The notes beneath the pieces were generated by a model. That model was not told the DNA's origin and did not search any database. It was given only the letters and a program-made list of their open reading frames with translations. From NCBI RefSeq assembly GCF_013426895.1, contig NZ_AP023175.1:434001-498000 (forward strand): DNA of 64,000 nt, given 5' to 3'. Below, in pieces: positions 17,437 through 26,130 of the stretch. Position 1 is the stretch's first letter, and each line of letters begins with the position of its first letter. The DNA is from Paraburkholderia largidicola (GTDB lineage: Bacteria > Pseudomonadota > Gammaproteobacteria > Burkholderiales > Burkholderiaceae). The position numbers were made by a program, and so were the translations under genes.

Positions 17437-17449
17437 GAAGCCGTGCGGA

Positions 17450-18442
17450 CTAGCGCGACGCGTTGCCGTTGCCCACGCTGCAATCGAGCGGATCGTGGGC
17501 TGCCTGTAGTGCGCTCCGCACGCGCGAAAGCGTTCGCGGCGAATCGACGAGCACGGCGTCCATATGCAGACAGGCGGCTTCGCGATACGCCGCCTCGTCG
17601 TTGACGGAGAACGCGACCAGCCATGTATCGGCGGCACGGCGAAAGCACTGCACCGATGCGGGTGTCCATGTGCGCGCAGCGAAAGTCGAGCGTCCTTCGC
17701 CGAGCGTGAAGCGCTCGATCAGTTCGACCTTGCGGCCCAGCTCGAAGCCTGCGCGCGTACCGGCTTGCGGCGCATCGCATTGACCCGTCAGCGCGACGCC
17801 GAAGAGCCGCTGGCGCGTCGCATCGCGCGACTCGAACATACGGGCCTGAGGATATTGCGCGAACGCGCCTTGGTAATCCGCTTCCGTCGAATAGATCGTC
17901 ACGCGCGGCCACGCGTTCAGCGCGTCGAGCACGCGCGCGACAGCCGCCGCCTGCGGCGCGGCGGGCAACGCCTTCATGTCGAGCACGACAGGCACGTTGC
18001 GCGGAATGATCCGCAGCGCATCTTCGAGCGTCGGGATACCGACGGGTTTCGACCGATACGGCCTGGTCCCTGGCGCATCCTGCGCGTCGAACTGCCAGCC
18101 CGCGTTGATGCGCGCCAGTTCCGCTGCCGTACGCGTCGCCACCGGGCCGCTTGCATCCGTCAACGCCGACAGATCTTTCGGACGATACAGCACAGGCACG
18201 CCGTCGCGGCTCAACTGCACCGTGAGCCAGATGACGTCGGCATGATTCGCGAGCGCGCCTTGGATGGCGGCCAGTGTGTTCTCGGGATAGTCAGCCGTTC
18301 CGCCGCGATGGGCGATCAGCGCCGGCAATGTCCGGGCGCTGTCGGCGTGTGGCGGCGCGACGGCGGAACCTGCCGTGCACGCTGAAAGTCCCGTGAGAAT
18401 CGATAAGGCAAACGCAAACCCCGGTATCCGCATTCGATGCAT
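17450..18442 (-). CDS. GDPD-family lipoprotein with non-canonical active site
   Basis: A 330-residue lipoprotein (lipobox LTGLSAC, modified Cys 22) with a glycerophosphodiester phosphodiesterase-like TIM barrel. The first motif is intact (AHRGG at 44-48 with H45 and R46; YPENT with E54), but the usual metal-binding E-x-D is replaced by W72 and T74 (VIWLTVQLSRDG), and the second catalytic His of the HD motif is replaced by RP (LYRPKDLS). Later Glu of the LEIK motif is Asp (VVLDMKA). It may bind rather than hydrolyse glycerophosphodiesters, or use a different metal set. Located in the outer membrane or periplasm. Confidence 0.82.
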   Translation of the reverse strand: MHRMRIPGFAFALSILTGLSACTAGSAVAPPHADSARTLPALIAHRGGTADYPENTLAAIQGALANHADVIWLTVQLSRDGVPVLYRPKDLSALTDASGPVATRTAAELARINAGWQFDAQDAPGTRPYRSKPVGIPTLEDALRIIPRNVPVVLDMKALPAAPQAAAVARVLDALNAWPRVTIYSTEADYQGAFAQYPQARMFESRDATRQRLFGVALTGQCDAPQAGTRAGFELGRKVELIERFTLGEGRSTFAARTWTPASVQCFRRAADTWLVAFSVNDEAAYREAACLHMDAVLVDSPRTLSRVRSALQAAHDPLDCSVGNGNASR

Positions 18443-18597
18443 AACTGTCGTGTCATGAACGCTCGCGCCGTGCGCGGCAACGCGTCATGGTAGACGCGAA
18501 CCCGACTCTACGCCTCGCGTATGCAAGCCTTTGTGACACTGATTGATCGAACGCATATCGGCGCGTCACCCATTAACGGTGGACGCAACGTGTGCGT

Positions 18598-19014
18598 TCA
18601 TGCAGGATCGCGCGCAGCCGCCATCTGGATCAGCGCCCTCGCCTTCGCAAGCGGCTCGACGACGGACGCGTCGAGCCCATAGCCGTCCACGAGCGCACTG
18701 GTTATGTCTTCGATGGCGAGCCAGGTGACGCGCGCTTCGTCTTCCCACACGAGCGCCTTGAGCGGCAACAGCAGTCCCGACGCGGGATTCGCCTGCATCA
18801 CGGGTGTGCCGCCCTTCGGGTTGCCGAACACGATCAGACGCGTCGGGCGCAGCGTCATCCCGACTTGTGCGGCGGCGTCGGCCTGATCGATATCGACGAA
18901 GATCGTCATGCCTTTATCGGCGAGCAGGCCGCGCAGCCGCGCGACCGTGATCGAAAAGCCGTGCTCGCTCCTGAACGTCGCAACCGACGCAGGACATTTC
19001 GCTGCAACCGTCAT
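18598..19014 (-). CDS. DUF302 domain protein
   Basis: A 138-residue single-domain DUF302 protein. Family marks are the SFxxTVxRL-like start (HGFSITVARLRGLLADKGMT), the central MTLRPTRLIVFGNPKGGTPVM and the LPLKALVWEDE segment. DUF302 proteins are small alpha/beta dimers with no established role; they are frequent near redox or stress genes. ATG 19014 has upstream purines. It follows the next gene upstream on the same strand after 36 bases and may be cotranscribed with it. Confidence 0.88.
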   Translation of the reverse strand: MTVAAKCPASVATFRSEHGFSITVARLRGLLADKGMTIFVDIDQADAAAQVGMTLRPTRLIVFGNPKGGTPVMQANPASGLLLPLKALVWEDEARVTWLAIEDITSALVDGYGLDASVVEPLAKARALIQMAAARDPA

Positions 19015-19050
19015 CGTGGACTCCGGTGATGGGACATCACCGCAGTGTAG

Positions 19051-19539
19051 TCATTGCGGTGCAACAACAGAAGCAGAAGCTTGCTCGGCGAGCGCGCGGA
19101 AATTCTCGGGCGTCGCGAAGCCGAGATACTGCGCCTGCATCTCGGGCGTCAACACTTCGATCAGCGTGCTGTTTTCGATCCACAGTTCGATCACGTCGAA
19201 GAAGTTGTTGCCGCGCGTGCAGCGCACGGCACGCCATCCTTCGCGCTGGCCGATCGCGATCACCTGCTCTGCCGACAGCGGCGACGCAACGGCCATATGA
19301 AAGCCGCTGTATTGCGCGCGCGTGCCGGTCATCGACGCGAGCGGCTCCTGCGTGTCGCCGGGCGTGAGCGTGAGGTTGCTCGGATAGGTCTCGATGATCG
19401 TGCCGCGGTCGTCGCCTGCTACGGCCATCCACGCGCCTTCGAATGGTGAAAACGGCGCGGCGAAACCGCCCCACACTTCGGCGAGCGTGCGCGCGACGCG
19501 CTCAGGATGTTGCGTGGGAATAGACGCATGAAAGATCAT
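19051..19539 (-). CDS. Conserved-looking hypothetical protein, 162 aa
   Basis: A soluble alpha/beta protein with no signal peptide. I do not recognise a named family; the arrangement around MIFHASIPTQHPERVARTLA and VIELWIENSTLIEVLTPEMQ resembles the beta-alpha-beta units of VOC/glyoxalase-fold proteins, but no metal-ligand pattern is clear. GGAGAG lies five bases before ATG 19539, which I prefer to 19587. The DUF302 gene follows 36 bases downstream. Confidence 0.7.
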   Translation of the reverse strand: MIFHASIPTQHPERVARTLAEVWGGFAAPFSPFEGAWMAVAGDDRGTIIETYPSNLTLTPGDTQEPLASMTGTRAQYSGFHMAVASPLSAEQVIAIGQREGWRAVRCTRGNNFFDVIELWIENSTLIEVLTPEMQAQYLGFATPENFRALAEQASASVVAPQ

Positions 19540-19943
19540 CGAAACTCTCCAGTGACTCGTGACGTGACGGACGACGCTCAGGCGCAATGGCGCCTCACGT
19601 CGGGGCCTGCGCGTCGTGCGTTTTCGTTTTTCTTGTCACGCGCGCGGCATCGGCAAAGCAGCGAACTGCTGCATACGTCCAGCATGCAGCGGCAATGCAG
19701 TGAGTAGTAGAACGGATGCGATCTGCCACGTTTGAAAACGAAGCATCGGTATGAGCAATTGGATGCGTGGGCGTGCGGCATCGAACGCCATGCTAGAAGC
19801 GCAATGCGATGACACCAATCGGGAGTTTTACCAACAGCTTTCGATTCGTCCGACGAACCGGTTCGACGCGGTGTTCGCAACACGCCTCGTCGACAAACCG
19901 CCCGCCATTGCGGCGGGCGGCATTCCTACGTTCTCAGCAGACT
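19540..19943. other. Intergenic region without a supported gene
   Basis: About 400 bases between the hypothetical gene and the 3' end of gabD, less GC-rich than its neighbours. It holds the gabD terminator (listed separately). A 36-codon minus frame (19746-19636) starts like a signal peptide but has no ribosome binding site or downstream domain, so I see no gene here. Confidence 0.5.
19892..19920 (-). terminator. Probable terminator of gabD
   Basis: Read on the minus strand, a 9-base GC stem (CCGCCCGCC / GGCGGGCGG, loop GCAAT) is followed by TTTGT. It lies 24 bases beyond the gabD stop codon. Confidence 0.7.
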
Positions 19944-21392
19944 TTAGACGGCCATTACCGTGACGGCCTTCGTCACGAGATAGGCTTCCATCGCTTCCGG
20001 TCCGCCTTCCGAACCGTAGCCCGAGTCCTTCACGCCACCGAACGGCATTTCCGGCGTCGGCGTGGCGGGCTGGTTGATCCACAGCATGCCGACTTCGAGG
20101 TTCTGCGACAGCAGATGCACGTTGCGGAACGACTTCGTGAACGCATAGCCCGCGAGGCCGAACGGCAGCCGGTTCGCTTCGGCGATGGCGTCTTCGAGCT
20201 TGTCGAAACCGCGGATGGCGGCGATCGGGCCAAACGGCTCGTTGTTGAACACGTCGGCTTCGAGCGTCACGTTCGTCAGCACGGTCGGGGCGAAGAAGTT
20301 GCCTTCCGAGCCGATGCGCTCGCCGCCCGTCGCGATCGTCGCGCCCGTTGAGCGCGCGTTCTCGATGATGTTCGCCATCGCCGTCAGACGGCGCGCATTC
20401 GCGAGCGGCCCGAGCTGCGTGCCTTCGGCGAGGCCGTCGCCGACTTTCAGGCTCTCTGCGTGCTTGACGAGCGCCGCAGCAAACTCTTCGCGAATGCTGT
20501 TGTGCACGAGGAAACGCGTCGGCGAGATGCACACCTGGCCCGCGTTACGGAATTTCGCGCCGCCTGCCGCCTTGACGGCGAGCGCGACGTCCGCGTCTTC
20601 CGCGACGATCACGGGCGCGTGGCCGCCGAGTTCCATCGTCGCGCGCTTCATGTGCTGGCCAGCGAGCGCGGCGAGTTGCTTGCCGACGGGCGTCGAGCCC
20701 GTGAAGGTGACCTTGCGGATGACGGGATGCGGAATCAGGTAGCTCGAAATCTCGGCGGGATCGCCGAACACGAGGCCCACCGTGCCGGCGGGCACGCCAG
20801 CATCGACGAAGGCCTGCAGCAGTTGTGCGGGCGATGCGGGCGTCTCTTCAGGCGCCTTGACGAGGAACGAGCAGCCGCTTGCGAGCGCGGCGCTCAGCTT
20901 GCGGACGACCTGGTTGACCGGGAAGTTCCACGGCGTGAACGCGGCGACGGGGCCGATCGGCTCCTTGAGGACGAGCGATTGCGCGTTCAGGTTACGCGAC
21001 GGCACGACGCGGCCGTACACGCGACGGCCTTCGTCCGCGAACCATTCGATGATGTCGGCGGCCGACAGCACTTCGACACGCGCTTCGGCGAACGGCTTGC
21101 CCTGCTCCTGGGTCATCAGGCGCGCGATGCTGTCGGCGCGCTCGCGCACGAAGCTTGCGGCCTTGCGCATTGTCGTGGCGCGTTCGTTGGCGGGCACCTT
21201 GCGCCACGCTTCGAAGCCCTTCTGTGCGGCTTCCAGCGCGCGGTCCAGATCGGCCTTGCCCGCGTGCGCGACCTTGCCGATCGGCTTGCCCGTTGCGGGA
21301 TTGACGACGTCGAGGGTCTTGCCGCTGGCGGCATCGCACCACTCGTTGTTGATCAACAGACGGGTATCGGTGTAGCTGCTGGATGTGACCAT
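19944..21392 (-). CDS. gabD: NAD(P)-dependent succinate-semialdehyde dehydrogenase family
   Basis: A 482-residue aldehyde dehydrogenase. Motifs include [19 protein letters not shown] (cofactor domain), [11 protein letters not shown], the catalytic Glu in [11 protein letters not shown] and the nucleophilic Cys in [11 protein letters not shown]; the C-terminal [16 protein letters not shown] is typical of succinate-semialdehyde and 2-oxoglutarate-semialdehyde dehydrogenases. It oxidises a semialdehyde to the dicarboxylic acid, as in GABA or sugar acid catabolism. ATG 21392 is the family start; the frame extends into repeat flank sequence. No GABA transaminase is adjacent, so the exact substrate is an inference. 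Confidence 0.87.
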   Translation of the reverse strand: MVTSSSYTDTRLLINNEWCDAASGKTLDVVNPATGKPIGKVAHAGKADLDRALEAAQKGFEAWRKVPANERATTMRKAASFVRERADSIARLMTQEQGKPFAEARVEVLSAADIIEWFADEGRRVYGRVVPSRNLNAQSLVLKEPIGPVAAFTPWNFPVNQVVRKLSAALASGCSFLVKAPEETPASPAQLLQAFVDAGVPAGTVGLVFGDPAEISSYLIPHPVIRKVTFTGSTPVGKQLAALAGQHMKRATMELGGHAPVIVAEDADVALAVKAAGGAKFRNAGQVCISPTRFLVHNSIREEFAAALVKHAESLKVGDGLAEGTQLGPLANARRLTAMANIIENARSTGATIATGGERIGSEGNFFAPTVLTNVTLEADVFNNEPFGPIAAIRGFDKLEDAIAEANRLPFGLAGYAFTKSFRNVHLLSQNLEVGMLWINQPATPTPEMPFGGVKDSGYGSEGGPEAMEAYLVTKAVTVMAV

Positions 21393-21484
21393 TGCTGTGT
21401 TCCTGAGGATTTTTTTGCGCGCTGCGCGCGCGGGCTGGAATTCTTCGGGCAATGTTGATGTTAACTGATTGCTGGGAAGTATGC

Positions 21485-21672
21485 CGGGTAGTGGGTGTTT
21501 TTTGTCTGCGACGCTGGTGGGGTCCGCTGTGTTTTTCGTTGGCATCCGGGTGATGTTATTGGTTCGCAAGCGTTGCCCCTGTGGGGGGCGGCACTTGGTC
21601 TTGGTTGTCTGCGACGCTGGGTGGTTTGCTTATGCTTTGCGCGGGCATCCGCGTGATGTGATTGGTTGGCAT
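21485..21672. repeat. Tandem flank modules left of repeat copy B
   Basis: Two successive copies of a roughly 110-base module: GTCTGCGACGCTGG, then a stretch ending in GGCATCCG(C/G)GTGATGT(T/G)ATTGGTT and GCGTTGCCCC. The first ends with a decayed repeat tip (GTTGCCCCTGTGGGGGGCGG near 21575) and the second leads into copy B. Similar tandem modules stand left of copy D (45250-45418). Confidence 0.7.
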
Positions 21673-22212
21673 GCGTTGCCCCTGTGCGGGGCGGCACCTA
21701 CTTTTCTTTGCCGCCGCAAAGAAAAGTAGGCAAAAGAAAGCGGCTCACACCGCCAGCCCGTGTATTCGCCTGAGGGACCCCAACGGGTCTTATGCTTCAC
21801 ACGGCAACGTCCCTGCTGGTGCCCGTTGCCAACGCTTCGAATGAATGCCTCACCCGCTTCGAATACCCGTACTCCGGCCAGCGGCAGCGACTGGGTTGTG
21901 CCGCCAAGGTGGCAAACTGTGTGCAGGTTGTCGCGCCACAAAGGGTAGCGCTCTTACCGGGTGGGACGCGTGCGCTACCGGTCCGAAGTGAGGCGTGTGG
22001 AACACCTGGGCCTACACACAGTTTGCCACCTGGGCGGCCGTGGAATATGTGACACGATGTGCTGCAACGCGTGCAGATGAAGCGGGTGAGGCGCACGGAG
22101 AGGACGTTGGCAACGAGCGCGGACTGGCGCGCTACCGTTTGAAGCGTAAGACCCTGTGGGGGCCCTCAGGCAAACACAAGCACTGGCGGTGTGAGCCGCT
22201 TTCTTTTGCCTA
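21673..22212. repeat. Intergenic nested-palindrome repeat, copy B (inverted, interrupted by IS5)
   Basis: This copy is the reverse complement of copy A and appears identical to it over the full shared length: every ORF crossing it has the same translation as its counterpart in copy A. It ends at 22212 where the IS5-family element begins; the last part of the element continues at 23395. Copies A and B thus form long inverted repeats around a 7.4-kb segment. Confidence 0.88.
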
Positions 22213-22252
22213 GGAATCTCTGCAAAAGGTCCTGGCATTGCCGTGAGGGTTG

Positions 22253-22274
22253 ACTATCCTGGAAGCAGGATAGT
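22253..22274 (+). promoter_or_regulatory. Perfect hairpin just upstream of the IS5 transposase start
   Basis: ACTATCCTG and CAGGATAGT form a nine-base stem with a GAAG tetraloop, ending 12-15 bases before the transposase start codon and next to its AAGGGA ribosome binding site. Such hairpins in other IS elements hide the ribosome binding site in transcripts that read in from outside; that role here is inferred. Confidence 0.6.
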
Positions 22275-22289
22275 TAAGGGAGTGGCGTG

Positions 22290-23231
22290 ATGACACAGCT
22301 TGGTCTTGGTCTGGATCTGTCAACGAAGCGTACCCGCAAACGCGATTTTCTCGACGAGATGACTCGCGTGGTGCCGTGGCAGAAACTGATTGCTCTGATC
22401 GAGCCACACTATCCCAAAGGCAAGACTGGGCGCCCGCCGTTTCCCATCCAGACGATGCTGCGCATTCACTTCCTGCAGCAGTGGTTCAGTCTCTCGGACC
22501 CGGCGATGGAGGAGGCGCTACACGACATCCCGCTGTATCGGGAGTTCGCGCTGCTGGACACGGGCATAACGCGGCTGCCAGACGAGAGCACGATCCTGCG
22601 GTTCCGCCACCTGCTTGAGGCCAATGAACTGTCGACCAGAATACTGGCGACGGTCAACGAGATCCTGCAGGCGAAAGGCCTGATGCTCAAGGCGGGCTCA
22701 GCGGTCGATGCGACGTTGATTTCGGCACCCAATTCGACGAAGAAGCCCGGCACGCGAGACCCGGAGATGCGTCAGACGCAAAAAGGCGGCAGCTGGTACT
22801 TCGGAATGAAGGCACATATCGGAGTCGATGTGGAGTCGGGGCTGGTGCATACCGTGAAGTGCACGCCGGCGAACGTTCATGACATCACGGTGGCACATGA
22901 ACTGTTGCATGGCAAAGAGAAGGTTGCGTTTGCCGATGCGGGCTATGTGGGCATCGAGAAGCGAGGTGAAACGGGTGCGGTCCAGTGGTACGTCGCGATG
23001 AGACCGAGCAAGCGAAACAAGCTGGACAAGAGAAAGCGGCTGGACAGGATCTACAACAAGATCGAGCGGCTCAAGGCGGGCGTGAGAGCGAAGGTGGAGC
23101 ACCCGTTTCGCGTACTGAAATGCCAGTTTGGATATCTGAAGGCGAGATATCGGGGACTGGCAAAGAACACGGCGCACATCGAAACGCAGTTCGCCCTGGC
23201 CAATCTGTGGATGGCGCGCAAGATGCTGTGA
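22290..23231 (+). CDS. IS5-family transposase
   Basis: A 313-residue DDE transposase with an N-terminal DUF772-type domain (PPFPIQTMLRIHFLQQWF) and an RNase H-like catalytic core: D140 in AVDATLISAP, D216 in AFADAGYVGIEKR and E270 in AKVEHPFRVLKCQFG with the usual Y-(2)-R-(3)-E-like pattern. The frame is intact. A GTG three bases upstream (22287) is an alternative start; AAGGGA precedes both. Confidence 0.93.
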   Translation: MTQLGLGLDLSTKRTRKRDFLDEMTRVVPWQKLIALIEPHYPKGKTGRPPFPIQTMLRIHFLQQWFSLSDPAMEEALHDIPLYREFALLDTGITRLPDESTILRFRHLLEANELSTRILATVNEILQAKGLMLKAGSAVDATLISAPNSTKKPGTRDPEMRQTQKGGSWYFGMKAHIGVDVESGLVHTVKCTPANVHDITVAHELLHGKEKVAFADAGYVGIEKRGETGAVQWYVAMRPSKRNKLDKRKRLDRIYNKIERLKAGVRAKVEHPFRVLKCQFGYLKARYRGLAKNTAHIETQFALANLWMARKML

Positions 23232-23394
23232 AGCGGCGCAACAACGGAAGAAAATGCGCCGCATGAGCACAGCGCCGGCCAGCAAAGATGCGACTGGTAG
23301 TGATTCAGCAACGTGAGGATGACGACGCGATCTTCACTCCAGGTGTTCGGTTAGAAGTCCAACGAAAAAAACGGGTTATTCAGACCTTCCCCTA

Positions 23395-23448
23395 CTTTTC
23401 TTTGCGGCGGCAAAGAAAAGTAGGTGCCGCCCCGCACAGGGGCAACGC
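23395..23448. repeat. Repeat copy B, distal end after the IS5 insertion
   Basis: The remaining terminal palindrome of copy B (CTTTGCGGCGGCAAAG through GGGGCAACGC). The next 70 bases (AAGCAAACCAGAAGCAAACC and CGGATGCCAGCGCAAAGG) are the inverted counterpart of the left flank of copy A with about one mismatch, so the A/B identity runs beyond the element proper. Confidence 0.85.
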
Positions 23449-23511
23449 AAGCAAACCAGAAGCAAACCGCGGATGCCAGCGCAAAGGCCGCAAACCCCAA
23501 AACCCCCACCC

Positions 23512-23892
23512 TCACGCGTACTTAAAAACCCCTTGCGCACTAGCAATCAACACCTTGTGATCGACCCACGCCTCCGCGCGAGCAAAGAACACCGACCGTC
23601 CTTTACGCTCAAGAAACCCTTTACTAATGACCTTTTCCCCGAGCCCCTTGTCGAGATAACTAATCGTCAACGACAACGTAAACGCGTGAATCGGATCCCC
23701 TTCGCTAAAGAGCCCCGAATACCCCGCGGCAGCGTCAAGAAGCGTCGCAATCGCGCCGCCCTGCAGCACGCGCTGGCGATTGAGCGTCTCTGGCCGGATC
23801 GGCATCGTGAACTCGGCATAACCGCTTTTCCATTCGGTCAATTCGACCCCAAGCGATTCGAGAAAGGGATTATCCAGAGGCGGCGGCTGCAT
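23512..23892 (-). CDS. PaaI-family hotdog thioesterase
   Basis: A 126-residue hotdog-fold protein of the PaaI family. Visible are NPFLESLGVELTEW at the start, the long hotdog helix QGGAIATLLDAAAGYSG with the catalytic acidic residue in TLLDAA, and LTISYLDKGLGEKV. PaaI-type enzymes hydrolyse aryl- or acyl-CoA thioesters in the cytoplasm. No phenylacetate genes are nearby. The gene ends close to the flank of repeat copy B and starts about 80 bases downstream of the LacI gene on the same strand. Confidence 0.88.
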   Translation of the reverse strand: MQPPPLDNPFLESLGVELTEWKSGYAEFTMPIRPETLNRQRVLQGGAIATLLDAAAGYSGLFSEGDPIHAFTLSLTISYLDKGLGEKVISKGFLERKGRSVFFARAEAWVDHKVLIASAQGVFKYA

Positions 23893-23972
23893 AAAAGCTC
23901 CTGCGACGGTTGAACCCTCATGCTAATGCAGCACCGCAAACTCCGACAGATCAAGGCATCGGCAACACACTT

Positions 23973-24986
23973 TCACGCCGCTTTCGGCGGCCCCACCGAT
24001 GCACGCATCGACACCGTCACGGGAAACTCGCGATAGATATCCCACTTGGTCCCATAGCACTGGTTGATGAGCCACCGCACCGCGTTCTGCGTGAGTTCAG
24101 CCGTCGGAATGTGCACCGACGTCAACGCAGGCGCCGAATAAGCCGCCGAATAATCATCGTCGTAGCCAATCACGGACACATCGCCGGGCACCGAAATGCC
24201 CAGCTGCTGAAACCGCGCCAGCGCACTGACGGCCATCGTGTCGTTCGCACAAAAAAGCCCCGTAAACGGCACGTTCGATTCCAGCAACTGGCACGTCGCC
24301 GCATACCCGCCTTCCGGCGAGAAGTCCGACTCGATCAGCGGCACCGACTCGCGCGCAATGCCGTGGCGCGCCAGCTCTTCGAAGAAGCCATCAAGCCGCT
24401 CGATATTGTCCGATGCCGTATACGGCCCCGAGATCACCGCAATCTTGCGATGCCCATGTTCGAGCAGCGTCGACGCGGCAATCTCGCCACCGCGCCGGTG
24501 ATCGGCGCAGAACGACGCATCCGGCAACGCATCGAACGCGCGGTTCAGAAAGACCATCTTCGGATGCATACGGTGCAACTGATCCAGGTCTTCATCGTGC
24601 AGGTCGTGACTGATCACGACGACACCATCGCAATCTCTTCCTATCAGAAACCGCACGGCTTCGAGCGCCTGCTCACGGGGCGTCGACTCGCCGCAACCCG
24701 TCGCCACCACCACGTGCCGGTGCACCGAACGCAGTTCGAGATCGGTCTGCTTGAGGATCGTGCCGTAGTACGAGCCGAAAAACGTCGGCACGAACAGGCC
24801 AATGATGCCCAGTTGCTGCGTGGCCATCGCGCGGCCAATCGACGAAGGCCGGAAGTTGAGTTCGGCGATCGCGGCCTGCACGCGAGCAGCCGCCTCGGCC
24901 GATACGGGTCCTTTGCCGGAAATGGCGCGCGAGGCTGTCGAGAGCCCCACGCCCGCCAGCTCCGCTACATCTTTGAGGGTCGCCAC
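23973..24986 (-). CDS. LacI family transcriptional regulator
   Basis: A 337-residue LacI regulator. The HTH and hinge are typical: TLKDVAELAGVGLSTASRAI at residues 3-22 and the SSIGRAMATQQ region before the sugar-binding domain. Start is GTG 24986 with GGAGA placed seven bases upstream. It is the last gene of the beta-glucosidase / sugar ABC operon (36 bases after the ATPase gene) and most likely represses that operon through the palindrome at 30804-30819, with an imported sugar as inducer. Confidence 0.9.
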   Translation of the reverse strand: MATLKDVAELAGVGLSTASRAISGKGPVSAEAAARVQAAIAELNFRPSSIGRAMATQQLGIIGLFVPTFFGSYYGTILKQTDLELRSVHRHVVVATGCGESTPREQALEAVRFLIGRDCDGVVVISHDLHDEDLDQLHRMHPKMVFLNRAFDALPDASFCADHRRGGEIAASTLLEHGHRKIAVISGPYTASDNIERLDGFFEELARHGIARESVPLIESDFSPEGGYAATCQLLESNVPFTGLFCANDTMAVSALARFQQLGISVPGDVSVIGYDDDYSAAYSAPALTSVHIPTAELTQNAVRWLINQCYGTKWDIYREFPVTVSMRASVGPPKAA

Positions 24987-25022
24987 GGTGTCTCCGTCCG
25001 CTTGTATTGTTGGGCGTGCCGT

Positions 25023-26120
25023 TCAGAGGCGCGCCCCGCCCGCCTCGTCGAACAGCGATATATGTGCGCCATCGATCGCGAACGCCACTGAATCGCCAAC
25101 GGCGACGGGCGTTTTCTCCTGATCGATCGACGCTATCTGGGTGCCATGATAATCGAGCCAGATAACCCGGTGGTTGCCCATTGGTTCGATAAGCGACACT
25201 TGCCCGCGCTGATTCGAGTCCGCGCCCACCCGCACGCGCACGTCCTCGGGCCGCACACCCAGCACGCACGGCTTGCCGTAGTCGGGCTGCGCAGCGAAAG
25301 CGTAGGGCGACACGTCGAGATCGAGCTTCGCGCCCGTAAATCGCACGCCGTCGCCCTGAGCATGCAGCGTGCCGTTCAGCAGATTCATCGCCGGCGAGCC
25401 GAGAAAGGTCGCGACGAAGAGGTTCGCAGGGCGTGCATACACCTCGGCGGGCGTGCCGAACTGCTGGATCACACCACTCTTCATCACGGCCATGCGCGTG
25501 GCGAGCGTCATCGCTTCGACCTGGTCGTGCGTCACGTAGATCATGGTTGCGCCGAGGCGTTGATGCAACTGCTTCAACTCCCGGCGCAATTCCGTGCGCA
25601 GCTTCGCATCGAGATTCGACAGCGGCTCGTCGAACAGGAATACGTCGGCTTCTCGCACGATCGCGCGGCCGATCGCCACGCGCTGCCGCTGCCCGCCCGA
25701 CAGTTGCGACGGCTTGCGCTTGAGCAAAGGCCCGAGTTGCAGCATGTCCGACGCGCGTGCGACGCGCCGCTCGATCTCCGCCTTCGGCGTGCCGTTGATG
25801 CGCAGCGCGAACGACAGGTTGCGCTCGACGCTCATCGTCGGATACAGCGCATACGACTGGAACACGAGCGCGATGCGCCGGTCTTTCGGATCGGCCCACG
25901 TCATATCCTCGCCACCGATCTCGATACTGCCTTCCGTCACGTCGATCAAGCCAGCGATGCTGTGCAGCAGCGTCGACTTGCCGCAACCCGACGGTCCGAG
26001 CAGCACGACGAACTCGCCCGCGCGCACGTCGAGATCGAGCGCGTCGATCACCGTGTTCGCGCCGAGCTGGATTTTCAGGTCGCGGACGGCGACGTTTGCA
26101 ACGTTCGGTACGGTTGCCAT
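25023..26120 (-). CDS. Sugar ABC importer ATPase (UgpC/MalK type)
   Basis: A 365-residue ATPase of the carbohydrate uptake CUT1 type. Walker A GPSGCGKST, signature LSGGQRQRVAIGRA, Walker B VFLFDEPLSNLD and the H-loop VTHDQVEAM are intact, and a C-terminal regulatory TOBE-like domain follows (from about residue 240, including VLGVRPEDVRV). It energises the two permeases encoded directly upstream (26131-27998). AGGGACC precedes ATG 26120; the gap to the permease gene is 10 bases. Confidence 0.92.
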   Translation of the reverse strand: MATVPNVANVAVRDLKIQLGANTVIDALDLDVRAGEFVVLLGPSGCGKSTLLHSIAGLIDVTEGSIEIGGEDMTWADPKDRRIALVFQSYALYPTMSVERNLSFALRINGTPKAEIERRVARASDMLQLGPLLKRKPSQLSGGQRQRVAIGRAIVREADVFLFDEPLSNLDAKLRTELRRELKQLHQRLGATMIYVTHDQVEAMTLATRMAVMKSGVIQQFGTPAEVYARPANLFVATFLGSPAMNLLNGTLHAQGDGVRFTGAKLDLDVSPYAFAAQPDYGKPCVLGVRPEDVRVRVGADSNQRGQVSLIEPMGNHRVIWLDYHGTQIASIDQEKTPVAVGDSVAFAIDGAHISLFDEAGGARL

Positions 26121-26130
26121 ATTGGTCCCT

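Larger units (their letters stand above)
22213..23390 (+). mobile_element. IS5-family insertion sequence (1178 bp)
   Basis: The left end GGAATCTCTGCAAAA and the inverted right end GGAAGGTCTGAATAA match at 11 of 15 positions. A 4-base duplication CCTA flanks it (22209-22212 and 23391-23394); the uninterrupted repeat copies read TTTGCCTACTTTTC here, which confirms the borders. One intact transposase gene is present on the plus strand. Confidence 0.9.

Noticed and set aside
19636..19746. 36-codon minus-strand ORF starting like a signal peptide
   Set aside because: No ribosome binding site and nothing after the hydrophobic part; kept only as a remark in the intergenic entry.
13586..23511. The A-B bracketed block as a composite transposon or genomic island
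   Set aside because: The two IS are of different families, each has its own target duplication, and the enclosed genes have ordinary codon use; the repeats rather than the IS define the block.
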